A stretch of 64,000 bases of DNA, taken from NCBI GenBank assembly GCA_003856375.1, contig CP034120.1, forward strand, positions 2,170,001 through 2,234,000, written 5' to 3'. Below are positions 35,159 through 43,620 of the stretch, one piece after another. How positions within the stretch are numbered: position 1 is the first letter of the stretch; each line of letters starts with the position of its first letter. Made by a program: the position numbers and the translations under genes. Below the pieces are notes generated by a model, which did not search any database, was not told the origin of the DNA, and saw nothing but the letters and a program-made list of their open reading frames with translations. This DNA comes from Glaciecola amylolytica. Its GTDB lineage: Bacteria; Bacteroidota; Bacteroidia; Flavobacteriales_D; Crocinitomicaceae.

Positions 35159-35170
35159 ATATTGCAATAT
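35159..35170 (-). promoter_or_regulatory. Candidate ArsR operator
   Basis: ATATTGCAATAT is a perfect palindrome 13 bases before the arsR start codon, in the place expected for autorepression. Confidence 0.5.
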
Positions 35171-35278
35171 TACGATAAATAATAATTCAATGATGCAAAT
35201 GGAATGATTTTTATTTTTTGATTGTGTGATTTACCCTTTCGGTGATACATTAGAGTTCGTACTTGATGAAGCTCCTGA

Positions 35279-35336
35279 TTTATCCGTTTCATAACCGTTA
35301 GTAACCTTTAGAGGTCCGGTATCAGTGGTTTTGAGA
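35279..35336. repeat. Dispersed repeat, copy 2
   Basis: It shares TTATCCGTTTCATAACCGTTA exactly with 27459-27480 and is similar for a further 35 bases. It lies about 90 bases beyond the stop of the minus-strand gene at 35423. Confidence 0.7.
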
Positions 35337-35422
35337 AAAATTCCCGGACAATTGGCAGCAGGTAAAAAGTTGATAAAACGTTCCCGCAATCAATCATAAT
35401 TGACCGCAGGAACGATCTGATA

Positions 35423-35773
35423 TTAGATGCCTTCTTGTTCACCAACCGGCTCTGCACTGGTTCGTAAACTGTTCCAGGCAGGTTTGTCTGAATTCAGGTA
35501 TACATTGATTGGTTTTTCATTGCGAACTACATCGATGTAATTGTGTAATTCGTTGAAGGGAATAAAGATTGCCCCTACTTTGTTTGCCTCAATGTAAACA
35601 GGCGCAGGTACCGGACTTCCCGGATGCAATCCGTAAACAATGAAACGGTAACCATCGGCGCTGTTGCACACCAGGTGACCTTGAATAAGAATGTTTACAC
35701 CGCCCCATGTAGCCGTGTTTTTGAACCCCATACCAATCTCGTATGTGGTTACAGCAAAAGTTTTAATTGCCAT
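35423..35773 (-). CDS. Conserved-looking protein of unknown function
   Basis: The 116-residue soluble protein has no signal peptide. It is beta-rich, with GGVNILIQGHLVCNS, YRFIVYGLHPGSPVPAP and VGAIFIPFNELHNYIDVVR. A small beta-barrel or jelly-roll is plausible. I do not recognise a family. Upstream a 418-base gap separates it from the next coding region. Confidence 0.6.
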   Translation of the reverse strand: MAIKTFAVTTYEIGMGFKNTATWGGVNILIQGHLVCNSADGYRFIVYGLHPGSPVPAPVYIEANKVGAIFIPFNELHNYIDVVRNEKPINVYLNSDKPAWNSLRTSAEPVGEQEGI

Positions 35774-36191
35774 AGTGGATAAAATTTAAATAAGCACCTA
35801 CTCTGTTGCGGATTTTCGGCTGCGTCCGTTCAGACCTTCGTTAAAAAGTCCTGTTGTAAAATAACTAAGGAGCCTATTTTTATAAGACTGAATAATGGTT
35901 GAGTTTTATAACTCTTTTTGTGTCTCCGAAGAAACATGTGGCAAACCTAAATACTATTAAACTGATAATCAACAGTATAAATACGGAATTAACATGTTCG
36001 GAAAACCACATTTTTTAGTCAATTGCGTTAAAAAATCGTTTTAGCTTAAAAACAGGGGCTAAAACTCCACAGATGCGTCTCCTAAAGATCAGTCACATTT
36101 CAATTCCACAAAATAATAAGTAGTTCTCTTTGTTAGGAAATTGCTTCTACCAGAGACTTGATTTGACATTTCAGGAAGAACGGGAGCCTTT
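35774..36191. other. Intergenic region without a supported gene
   Basis: The stretch is AT-rich, has stops in every frame and shows no RNA gene or clear hairpin terminator. Confidence 0.55.
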
Positions 36192-36482
36192 TCACAACTT
36201 TTCCATGCCGGAACGTTTGATTTCAATGAGCCCTGCTACGATTAAAGTAACAGCTGCAATTAGACCAAATGCAATGGAAACTCCAATTGCTTTCAACATC
36301 GTTGTTTCCGTAGAAATTTCAGCAGTATAATAGCATAAAAAAGAAAATAAGTATGTGATCTCAGCCATCACACACTCTACTTTTTGCAATCTTGTCTTCG
36401 ATACAAAAAACAATGCAAGCGTGATTACAAATGGAACAACCAATGCCAATATTGCTCCTCAGTCCAATCCTATTCTTTCCAT
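36192..36482 (-). pseudogene. Small membrane protein gene with an in-frame TGA at codon 8
   Basis: An ATG at 36482 opens MERIGLD and meets TGA at 36461-36459. The same frame then continues GAILALVVPFVITLALFF and on to a stop at 36192. The downstream frame has two to three hydrophobic helices and a basic end (EIKRSGMEKL). A Trp-to-stop change would explain the pattern. Alternatively translation could begin at the TTG at 36449, giving 85 residues. No homologue is recognised, so a chance ORF remains possible. Confidence 0.4.
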
Positions 36483-36627
36483 TTTTATGTTGATTCGTGC
36501 AGCCGAATATAATTCGTCTGCTTTAAAAAGTTTTACGATTCCCTATTCAAAATGCATTCTGACTTTGCCCGATGTCCAGACTTTCAATAAAAATGTCTAT
36601 TCTTGATCCCGTAAAACACGATATCTT

Positions 36628-37335
36628 ATGAACAAACCAGCTATCACTGCTCTGATTACAATTCAGGAAACCAACAATTCTTACTTACCGGATTCTCATT
36701 TCAAGGAATTAGGAGGGAAACCTTTGTTTCAGTTAATGATCGAAAAATTACTTGCTGTTAAAGAGATCCACCGTATTGTAATTACCACTGATTCAGATAA
36801 AGTTCGAAAGATGTATGGCAGTCTCAGCAGCATTTCCATCATTGATTTTCCGAATCCGGAAACTTTTTCAAACGAGACGACAGAACGTATCCTGGAAGAA
36901 ATGCCGACTTCCGACAGAGCAACTGCACACGCATTGGAGAAAATCGGAGGTGAACATTTTATTCAGACTCAGTGTATCAATCCGCTGCTTTCCGTCAAAA
37001 CGATCGAAGATGCCATTGAGCGTTATTATACGTATGTGCTCAATGATGAATACCAGCAATTTGATTCGGTGATGAGCCTTTCCCGCATTGATAAGCGTTT
37101 ATACGACAGCAGTAATTATCCGGTGATTACTCTGAGAGATGATCCACACTTTGTGATCTTTGAAGACACCGTATTTAACCTGTTTAACCGCGCGGCATTC
37201 ATGAGGAATAAGAAGAAAAAGTTCGGGAAAAATCCGATGTTCTTTGAGGTACCGGAAATTGAAAACCTGACGGTTGAAACTCCCACAGGCTACAAACTTG
37301 CCAAACTGGTTTATGATAATAAGAGCTTGTTTTGA
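36628..37335 (+). CDS. Divergent acylneuraminate cytidylyltransferase-like protein
   Basis: The 235-residue protein keeps the nucleotidyltransferase scaffold seen in NeuA/KdsB enzymes: LGGKPLFQLMIEKLLAVKEIHRIVITTDSDKV, followed by long helices. The N-terminal loop that normally reads ARGGSK and binds CTP is replaced by ITIQETNNSYLPDS, so CTP binding is doubtful. It may be a non-catalytic or altered-specificity relative. It stands alone, without sialic-acid or KDO genes nearby. Confidence 0.65.
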   Translation: MNKPAITALITIQETNNSYLPDSHFKELGGKPLFQLMIEKLLAVKEIHRIVITTDSDKVRKMYGSLSSISIIDFPNPETFSNETTERILEEMPTSDRATAHALEKIGGEHFIQTQCINPLLSVKTIEDAIERYYTYVLNDEYQQFDSVMSLSRIDKRLYDSSNYPVITLRDDPHFVIFEDTVFNLFNRAAFMRNKKKKFGKNPMFFEVPEIENLTVETPTGYKLAKLVYDNKSLF

Positions 37336-37378
37336 GAGATAAAATCAAGGACAGCGAGGCATTATCCTTTTCTACGAA

Positions 37379-37981
37379 TTAACAGCAACTCTCCCCTTTT
37401 TGAATCGGTGGACATTTCGCTGTTCCGTAACTGCAATACACACAGCAGTCTCCCTTTAGTGGTTTTAATACTGCTTTGCAATTTTCGCAATCGTAAAAGT
37501 AAGTACATGCGTCGGTTGGCATGATTTCCTCTTTTTGGTGTCCGCAATCGGGACATATAATGGTCGAATGCCATTCAACTTTTTCCTCCACGCTGCAACA
37601 ACGGCCGTGTAATCTGTGTCGGTAATAATCTACAATCGTTGCTGCCAAAAGTCCCAGCATTCCTGCATAAAGAAAGTAAACCCAGTATTTACTCTCGTTG
37701 AAATGGTATCCGTAAAAGATCAAAACCGCACTCGGAATTGCGATCAGCAAAGGATACATACATCTGTGTTTTCTGTATGAAATGAAGAATCCGACAAGTG
37801 AAACAAGTACCATGATCTGAAAAATCCACATCGTCCAACCACCGAAAACCTCAAAACTCCCTAAACCAAGAGCAGAAGCCGCCAATGCAAAAACCGGAAA
37901 ACAACAGGGCGAAAGGATCGCCACCAACAGCATTCCAATTACTCCCCACTTACTTAGATTCTTAGACTTACTGACCCCCAT
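37379..37981 (-). CDS. MerC-like membrane protein fused to a GDCCVxC zinc-ribbon domain
   Basis: Residues 1-130 have four membrane helices with the paired Cys PCCFP in the first, as in the mercury transporter MerC. A Cys-rich soluble domain follows, with CPDCGH, CENCKAV, and GDCCVYCSYGTAKCPP, the signature of GDCCVxC proteins. The protein ends GESCC. Metal-ion uptake or trafficking is likely. It is the third gene of a minus-strand unit after a TlpA-like protein and an HMA-domain protein, with 6 bases to the latter. Confidence 0.85.
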   Translation of the reverse strand: MGVSKSKNLSKWGVIGMLLVAILSPCCFPVFALAASALGLGSFEVFGGWTMWIFQIMVLVSLVGFFISYRKHRCMYPLLIAIPSAVLIFYGYHFNESKYWVYFLYAGMLGLLAATIVDYYRHRLHGRCCSVEEKVEWHSTIICPDCGHQKEEIMPTDACTYFYDCENCKAVLKPLKGDCCVYCSYGTAKCPPIQKGESCC

Positions 37982-37987
37982 TTGGAA

Positions 37988-38341
37988 TTACTCCTCTCCT
38001 TTGCAGCAGCCGTCACGTTGTTTGTAACCTTCCGGATCAGCTTTTACTTCATCGGCATCAAAACCACGCAATGAAATCTCTTTACGGATTTGCTCCGGAG
38101 TGATTTTCTTCGGCCAGTAGATTACAGTGGTGGTTTGGTCTGCTTCGTTATAGGTTACTAATTGAATCCCTTTCACAAAAACCAAATCCCCTTCCAGTTT
38201 TCCACCACACGATTCACATATTTTGCAATGATTGCAAGTGGTTGGAGTTTTGATCGTAATTGTTTGCCTTTTTGGTGTTTTCTGCGCGAAAATCAACTGG
38301 GAAGCAAATAAGAATGCAATTAATAAAACTGTTCTGATCAT
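37988..38341 (-). CDS. Exported heavy-metal-associated (HMA) domain protein
   Basis: The 117-residue protein has a signal peptide (cleavage near IFA-Q) and an HMA/MerP-like fold. The metal loop is extended, TTCNHCKICESCGG, with four cysteines instead of the usual two. The domain ends SLRGFDADEVKADPEGYKQRDGCC, a form common in Bacteroidota. It probably delivers a soft metal ion to the MerC-like protein encoded next. It lies 4 bases after the tlpA-like gene. Confidence 0.85.
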   Translation of the reverse strand: MIRTVLLIAFLFASQLIFAQKTPKRQTITIKTPTTCNHCKICESCGGKLEGDLVFVKGIQLVTYNEADQTTTVIYWPKKITPEQIRKEISLRGFDADEVKADPEGYKQRDGCCKGEE

Positions 38342-38345
38342 GGTT

Positions 38346-38837
38346 CTATTTTTTAAGTTTTAACAGTGCTTCATACAACAGATCTTCATCTCCCGGAGCG
38401 TAATTGTTTCTTGAATAAACGATTTCACCGTTTTCATTGATCAAAAATGTGTGCGGAGTATTATTTACACCCATTGCCCGTTTAAAATCACTGTTTGTAT
38501 CCATCAAAACTAAGAATTCCCAACCACTTGCATTCACTAAAGCCTGAACATTGTTTTTGGTTTTTTCATCATCCAGCGACACAGCAACGATGGTTACTCC
38601 GGTTTCTTCTTTCCAATCCGGATAGAGCTCATTCAAGGTTCCAAGTTCTCTTTTACATGTGGGACACCAGGATGCCCAAAATGTAATGATTACAGGCCCC
38701 TTAATTCCTAAGTTGCCTGTATTCACCTGATTTCCATCCACCGTTTTTAACGAAACGGAAGGTAATTTTTTTTGTTCCTGTGCAAATGAAATGACACTTA
38801 GCAACAATATCGTGAGTAAGAGTATCTGCTTTTTCAT
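38346..38837 (-). CDS. TlpA-family periplasmic thiol-disulfide reductase
   Basis: From the ATG at 38837 the product has 163 residues; a start four codons earlier is equally open. A signal peptide (cleavage near SFA-Q) precedes a thioredoxin fold with FWASWCPTCKREL as the active site, the TlpA insert, and the cis-Pro loop NNTPHTFLI. It likely keeps periplasmic cysteines reduced, and in this unit the metal-binding cysteines of the HMA and MerC-like proteins are natural targets. It is the first gene of the three-gene unit. Confidence 0.88.
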   Translation of the reverse strand: MKKQILLLTILLLSVISFAQEQKKLPSVSLKTVDGNQVNTGNLGIKGPVIITFWASWCPTCKRELGTLNELYPDWKEETGVTIVAVSLDDEKTKNNVQALVNASGWEFLVLMDTNSDFKRAMGVNNTPHTFLINENGEIVYSRNNYAPGDEDLLYEALLKLKK

Positions 38838-38947
38838 CGTTGATTTCAAATTCGTTTCATGAAAGAAGTAGTATAAATCTACCTTTTTACACGATCAGAA
38901 TAAAATCCAAACCACTTTCACTCTTTGAATTCTAACGGATTCGATTT

Positions 38948-39325
38948 TCACGACAAATTTTGAAGCAAACTGTATTTAGCATGTGTGGTACTTGCCGCAT
39001 CAGTTGATTGACTGTTGTAAACAATAAACTCAAAAGTTACTATGTCGCCATCGTACAAAACGGTGTTGTCGATTCCATGTGTTGCCACTGTTCCGTTCAC
39101 TAAAAATTCCCAGAAAAAGAAAGGTCCTTCCTTGAAATAAAAGGATTCATAAGTTTCGTTGATCATCGAAACGAGGTAACCTAGCGAGGAACCGAAATAT
39201 TGCAGGGAATACGTAAACTTACCGGATTGGGCGTTATAGGCTTTTTCCATCGCTTGTTGTACGTTCATTCCGCTTGTCCAGCTTGCCTGAAGGGTCGGAC
39301 CATTGGTGATTTTAATTGTAATCAT
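38948..39325 (-). CDS. DUF4430/transcobalamin-C-like single-domain protein
   Basis: The 125-residue protein has the ubiquitin-like pattern of DUF4430 domains: TLQASWTSGMNVQQAMEKAY, FFFWEFLVNGTVATHGIDNTVLYDGDIVTFEF. The domain is usually part of larger surface proteins, and its C-terminal relatives occur in transcobalamin. Here it stands alone with no visible signal peptide. Ligand and location are unknown. Confidence 0.7.
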   Translation of the reverse strand: MITIKITNGPTLQASWTSGMNVQQAMEKAYNAQSGKFTYSLQYFGSSLGYLVSMINETYESFYFKEGPFFFWEFLVNGTVATHGIDNTVLYDGDIVTFEFIVYNSQSTDAASTTHAKYSLLQNLS

Positions 39326-39390
39326 GTATAGTGGGTTAATTTATTTGTGCTCACATTTACAGGTAGTAAGCTTCACCGTGTTGTCAACTA

Positions 39391-40656
39391 TTATTGATTT
39401 TTTACTACTTTCTGAAAAAACGGTGTGTCATTTTCTGCACGAATCACCAATGTATAAGTTCCTTTCGTTTGTTCTTTGAACGGAATCATTAACTTTTCGT
39501 GAGTACATTCTGCCTGAAAGATTAAGCTGCCCAAACAATCATACACAAAGACTTTTTTGGGTGTCTGGTCTTCAAACAAAACATTCAATTCATCCTGAAC
39601 AGGGTTCGGATAAATCTCGACCACCGTGCTTTTTCTCTCAACCGATAAAACATCGCTGTAAGAAGTTCTGCCATTGCAATCCACTGCCTTTAAGCGGTAA
39701 TAAACCAAACCCGGAGCGAGTTTGCTGTCTATACAGGAATACTGGCTTAAACCACCGGTTTTCCCGAGAGCATCCACCTGTTCCAATCCCTGAAAGTTCT
39801 TTCCGTCTTTGCTTCGTTCCACCTGATAGTAGCAGACATTCTCTTCAGAATCGGTTTCCCATTTCAGTTCGACCGCCTGATCTGATTTGACATCCGCACG
39901 AAAGGAAATCAGCTCCAAAGGCAGAGCGGTGATCCGTTGAACCGAAACATCGTCCACATAGTAATAACAGCGGTCATTTCCCGTTGCATTTGTAGTCAGT
40001 TTTCCGGTTGTTGCCCAGGGTTCAAAACAACCAATTGTGATCACTTGCTCACCTCCGGCTGCGGTGTAAGTTCCGGACAACTCGGACCAGTTCGTTACAT
40101 CGGTTATGAAACTTCCATCCACACATTTGATCTGTGGAGTAAGCGATGTAAAAACACCGAAATTTGCTGGAACAGTCTGTATAACCGTGGCAATTGCAGG
40201 TTGAATGGTTGTGGTGCTTTTGAATCGATTGGCAGAAATATGAATTCCCAAATCATCACCGGCTCTCATGACTCCGTCGGCAAGGCTTACCCAAATACTG
40301 ATCGCATACGTTTCTCCGGCGGTCAGCGGAGCGGTCAATTCAACCTGAATGTATTCATACCAGCCACCACCTAAGCCATACCACCCGACGGCTGCAAAGG
40401 AAGATCCGGTTCGGGGAGTTTGCGGACCGAACAAAACTCCTGTTCCGGGAATCGTCCAGCCTGCGCCGCAAGGATTGAAATAATCCGGTGATCCCGTACT
40501 CGGGCTGTACCAATCGGCAGCGGTGAATGTATTGTTGGAAGGACAGCTTGCCGCTGTTTCAAAGCCCGGATTCGGGACTAAATTCTGGGCTTCAGTTGTT
40601 CCGCTTACAATCAGAAAACAAACAAAAAGCCAATAAACAAATCTATACGATTTCAT
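39391..40656 (-). CDS. T9SS type A sorting-domain protein with carbohydrate-binding-like domain
   Basis: The 421-residue protein has a signal peptide (cleavage near TEA-Q). An N-terminal jelly-roll region begins NLVPNPGFE and is of the CBM4/9-like type seen in many surface proteins. A fibronectin type III-like domain follows (about 245-340; VELKWETDSEENVCYYQVERSKDG). The type A sorting domain starts at VEIYPNPVQDELNV. Binding to polysaccharide at the cell surface is plausible. The terminator of metE lies just upstream of its start. Confidence 0.85.
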   Translation of the reverse strand: MKSYRFVYWLFVCFLIVSGTTEAQNLVPNPGFETAASCPSNNTFTAADWYSPSTGSPDYFNPCGAGWTIPGTGVLFGPQTPRTGSSFAAVGWYGLGGGWYEYIQVELTAPLTAGETYAISIWVSLADGVMRAGDDLGIHISANRFKSTTTIQPAIATVIQTVPANFGVFTSLTPQIKCVDGSFITDVTNWSELSGTYTAAGGEQVITIGCFEPWATTGKLTTNATGNDRCYYYVDDVSVQRITALPLELISFRADVKSDQAVELKWETDSEENVCYYQVERSKDGKNFQGLEQVDALGKTGGLSQYSCIDSKLAPGLVYYRLKAVDCNGRTSYSDVLSVERKSTVVEIYPNPVQDELNVLFEDQTPKKVFVYDCLGSLIFQAECTHEKLMIPFKEQTKGTYTLVIRAENDTPFFQKVVKNQ

Positions 40657-40670
40657 AAAAATATCAGTAA

Positions 40671-40697
40671 AGGCATACCGACTTAGCCGGTATGCCT
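40671..40697 (-). terminator. Hairpin after metE
   Basis: AGGCATACCG (40671-40680) pairs perfectly with CGGTATGCCT (40688-40697). The T run after it is weak. Confidence 0.65.
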
Positions 40698-40711
40698 GAT
40701 CATTTGAGTCA

Positions 40712-43033
40712 TTAAACTGCCAACTCTTTTACGTTTTGACGCAAGGTGTTTGCCGCACCAACCATTTCAATCAGCGCATTTCTGGTTTCTTCCCAATGAC
40801 GTGTTTTTAAACCGCAATCGGGGTTCACCCAAAGCTGATCTACCGGAATCACCTCTTTTGCCTTTTCCAATAAAGTGATCATTTCATTCCGGGATGGTAC
40901 TCGTGGAGAATGAATGTCATAAACTCCCGGTCCGATTTCATTCGGATAATTGAAGTCCGCAAAGGCATCCAGCAATTCCATTTGAGAGCGGGAACATTCA
41001 ATCGTGATCACATCCGCATCCATATCAGCGATATTCTGAATAATGTCGTTGAATTCGGAATAGCACATATGTGTATGAATTTGCGTTTCGTCTTTTACGC
41101 CACTTGCCGAGAGTCTGAATGCTTTTACCGCCCAACGCAGGTAATCCTGCCAATCCGATTTTCTTAAAGGCAATCCTTCACGAATAGCAGGTTCATCGAT
41201 TTGAATGATTTTTATTCCCGCATGTTCCAGGTCTTTTACCTCATCTCTGATTGCAAGAGCGATCTGATTACACGTGATGGAACGAGCCTGATCATCGCGG
41301 ACAAAGGACCATTGTAAAATAGTTACCGGACCGGTCAACATGCCTTTTACATATTTCTCTGTGAGAGATTGTGCAAAGGAAGACCAGCGAACGGTCATCG
41401 GATTTGGCCGGCTGACATCACCGAAAATAACCGGAGGTTTCACACAGCGGCTGCCGTAGCTTTGTACCCATCCGTTTTTGGTAAATACAAATCCGTCGAG
41501 TTGTTCGCCGAAGTATTCCACCATGTCGTTACGTTCAAATTCGCCGTGAACCAAAACGTCCATTCCGATCTGCTCCTGAAAACGAATCGTTTCTTCCGTT
41601 TCTTTTTCGATCAGTTGATCGTATTCCTGCCGGGTCAACTCCCCTTTCTTGAATTTTGCACGCCAGCTTCTCACTTCGGGTGTTTGAGGAAACGAACCGA
41701 TGGTAGTAGTCGGGAACAAAGGCAGTTGAAGTTCTGCTTTCTGTTTTTGTTTGCGGACGGCGAAAACATTCTGACGTTTTACATCTGTCACAGTCAAAGA
41801 ACCGATTCTTCGCTTGACCTTTTCATTGTGAATCAGTTTGGAAGTTTTTCTGGCTGAAATTGCTTTTTTATTGCTTTCAAATGCTTCAATTACTTTTGAA
41901 TCGGAGTTTCCTTCCGCTAATTGTTTCAAAGCAACTAATTCATTGATCTTCTGTTTGGCAAAGGCCATCCATTGTTTGATCTCCACTGTCAAACCTGCTT
42001 CATTGGTTTCCAGATCCAAATCGCAGGGAGAATGAATCAAAGAACAGGAAGGTGCTATAAAAATGCGGTCAGAACCGATTTGATCAATTACAGCAGTGAT
42101 CTTGCTTAAAGAAACTTCCAGGTCATTTTTCCAGATGTTTCGTCCGTCTATCAACCCCAATGAAAGCTGCATTTTGGGAGGCAATGTCTTTAACACATCT
42201 TCCAATTGTTCCGGACAGCGAACCAGATCCACATGAATGGCGGAAACCGGCAGAGACAGCGCCAGTTCGAGATTGTCTTTCAATCCTTCAAAGTAAGTGG
42301 CAATCATCAATTGCAATGCGGGAAACTCTTTTTTGAGTACTGCATAAACCCATTGAAAAGCTTCTTTCGCTTTCGGACTGAGATCCAGGGCTAAAAACGG
42401 TTCGTCAAATTGAACCCATTCTACCTGGTGTTTTTTTAATTCATTTAAAATATCGATGTAAACAGGCAGCAGGTTTTTCACCAAATCAATCCGGTCGAAA
42501 TCAGCTTCTTTTTCCTTTCCCAAAAGAAGGTAAGAAACCGGACCTATGATCACCGGTTTTGTCAGGATATCTGCTTGCAGTGCTTCGGCAAATTCATTCA
42601 CAATTTTCGTGGAAAACAGTTTGAATTGCTGGTCTTTATAAAACTCCGGTACGATGTAATGATAATTCGTATCGAACCATTTCGTCATTTCCATGGCTGT
42701 GATATCGATTCCATCTTTTTGGTAACCGCGTGCCATTGCAAAATACAGATCGAGTTCCGTATTTGCTTCGTTTAAAATGACCTTGTTGTAGCGTGGCGGA
42801 ATTGCACCAACCGTTAACGACATGTCCAAAACCTGATCGTAGAACGAAAAATCATTGGACGGAATCAGATCGATTCCTGCCTCTTTTTGCAGTTTCCAAT
42901 TGTGTAATCGGATTTCTCTTCCCGTTTGAATCAGCTCTCTGGCTGATAAACTGCCTGACCAATACTGCTCACAGGCTTTTTTGAGCTCTCTGTTACTACC
43001 AATGCGCGGGTAGCCAAGATTGTTTGTTTGCAT
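40712..43033 (-). CDS. metE: Cobalamin-independent methionine synthase
   Basis: The 773-residue protein is full-length MetE. It transfers a methyl group from 5-methyltetrahydropteroyl-triglutamate to homocysteine. The N-terminal barrel starts NNLGYPRIGSNRELKKA. The catalytic half has LFPTTTIGSFPQT, the zinc ligands in HTHMCYSEF (His655, Cys657) and Cys740 in NPDCGLKTR. A cobalamin riboswitch lies upstream on the same strand, so the gene is expected to be shut off when B12 is available and MetH can be used. A Cys-rich small ORF lies between riboswitch and start codon. Confidence 0.97.
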   Translation of the reverse strand: MQTNNLGYPRIGSNRELKKACEQYWSGSLSARELIQTGREIRLHNWKLQKEAGIDLIPSNDFSFYDQVLDMSLTVGAIPPRYNKVILNEANTELDLYFAMARGYQKDGIDITAMEMTKWFDTNYHYIVPEFYKDQQFKLFSTKIVNEFAEALQADILTKPVIIGPVSYLLLGKEKEADFDRIDLVKNLLPVYIDILNELKKHQVEWVQFDEPFLALDLSPKAKEAFQWVYAVLKKEFPALQLMIATYFEGLKDNLELALSLPVSAIHVDLVRCPEQLEDVLKTLPPKMQLSLGLIDGRNIWKNDLEVSLSKITAVIDQIGSDRIFIAPSCSLIHSPCDLDLETNEAGLTVEIKQWMAFAKQKINELVALKQLAEGNSDSKVIEAFESNKKAISARKTSKLIHNEKVKRRIGSLTVTDVKRQNVFAVRKQKQKAELQLPLFPTTTIGSFPQTPEVRSWRAKFKKGELTRQEYDQLIEKETEETIRFQEQIGMDVLVHGEFERNDMVEYFGEQLDGFVFTKNGWVQSYGSRCVKPPVIFGDVSRPNPMTVRWSSFAQSLTEKYVKGMLTGPVTILQWSFVRDDQARSITCNQIALAIRDEVKDLEHAGIKIIQIDEPAIREGLPLRKSDWQDYLRWAVKAFRLSASGVKDETQIHTHMCYSEFNDIIQNIADMDADVITIECSRSQMELLDAFADFNYPNEIGPGVYDIHSPRVPSRNEMITLLEKAKEVIPVDQLWVNPDCGLKTRHWEETRNALIEMVGAANTLRQNVKELAV

Positions 43034-43058
43034 TTTTTGCTTTTAAATGATGAATAAA

Positions 43059-43175
43059 TCAGTTAAAGCTTTTGCTAACTTCCAATACGCGCGATGAAAT
43101 TTCAGAAAGGATACATGCAGGAACGACAATGCAACAACAACCGGTATCAGATTGCATTGGATTCAACCACATCAT
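43059..43175 (-). CDS. Cys-rich leader ORF between the B12 riboswitch and metE
   Basis: An ATG-ATG at 43175/43172 opens 38 codons ending in TGA at 43059, only 25 bases before the metE ATG. The product begins MMWLNPMQSDTG and then has three consecutive Cys codons (TGT TGT TGC), IVVP, and a fourth Cys. A run of Cys codons in a short ORF just before a sulfur-metabolism gene suggests translational sensing of Cys-tRNA. It is otherwise too short to judge by composition. The coding call rests on position and the Cys run. Confidence 0.5.
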   Translation of the reverse strand: MMWLNPMQSDTGCCCIVVPACILSEISSRVLEVSKSFN

Positions 43176-43219
43176 GCTGACTTGTACTTCTTATCGCGAA
43201 AGTATTGTCATTCGGAATA

Positions 43220-43382
43220 GGCAGGTCTCCTGACTTGTAACAGTTTTATCGTCCTTCCCACCCCGATTGTTCGAGGCAGTGGATACTCATGGATAAAACC
43301 TTTGTGTGTTACTTACAGTTGCGCGACAGTTCGTGATTTTCACACGATTCCCTATTAATTCACAGCTAAGTAAAACCTTTTC
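43220..43382 (-). ncRNA. Cobalamin (B12) riboswitch controlling metE
   Basis: On the minus strand the elements appear in order: AAAAGGTTTTAC, AATAGGGAATCG, a GTGTGAAAATCAC hairpin, CTGTCGCGCAACTGTAAG, CCACTG, GGGAAGG and AGTCAGGAGACCTGCC. Much of it is identical to the riboswitch at 11927-12090. metE under B12 control is the classical arrangement. Confidence 0.93.
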
Positions 43383-43513
43383 CGTTTGATGAAATATAGT
43401 AAAGAACTTTTCGGTGCTAATTTATTCAAATTAGTTGCGATAGCAAAATTTCTCCGCAGAGAATGATTCATTTCCGCTTTTGCTGGTCTTTATTGTAAAA
43501 TCCAATAATGGAA

Positions 43514-43544
43514 AAATCCCTCCCGATACTTTCGGGAGGGATTT
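43514..43544 (-). terminator. Terminator of the DUF1266 gene
   Basis: AAATCCCTCCCGA (43514-43526) pairs perfectly over 13 bases with TCGGGAGGGATTT (43532-43544) around a 5-base loop. Confidence 0.8.
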
Positions 43545-43620
43545 CTGACTAATGAAAGAAGATTGTTTCTTTTTCCGACTACAACAAACATTTCTGTCAA
43601 ATGCTTGTTGACGAGACTTA

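Noticed and set aside
36355-36606. 83-codon plus-strand frame opposite the disrupted membrane-protein gene
   Set aside because: It shows no domain or start signal, and the hydrophobic pattern on the minus strand is more protein-like.
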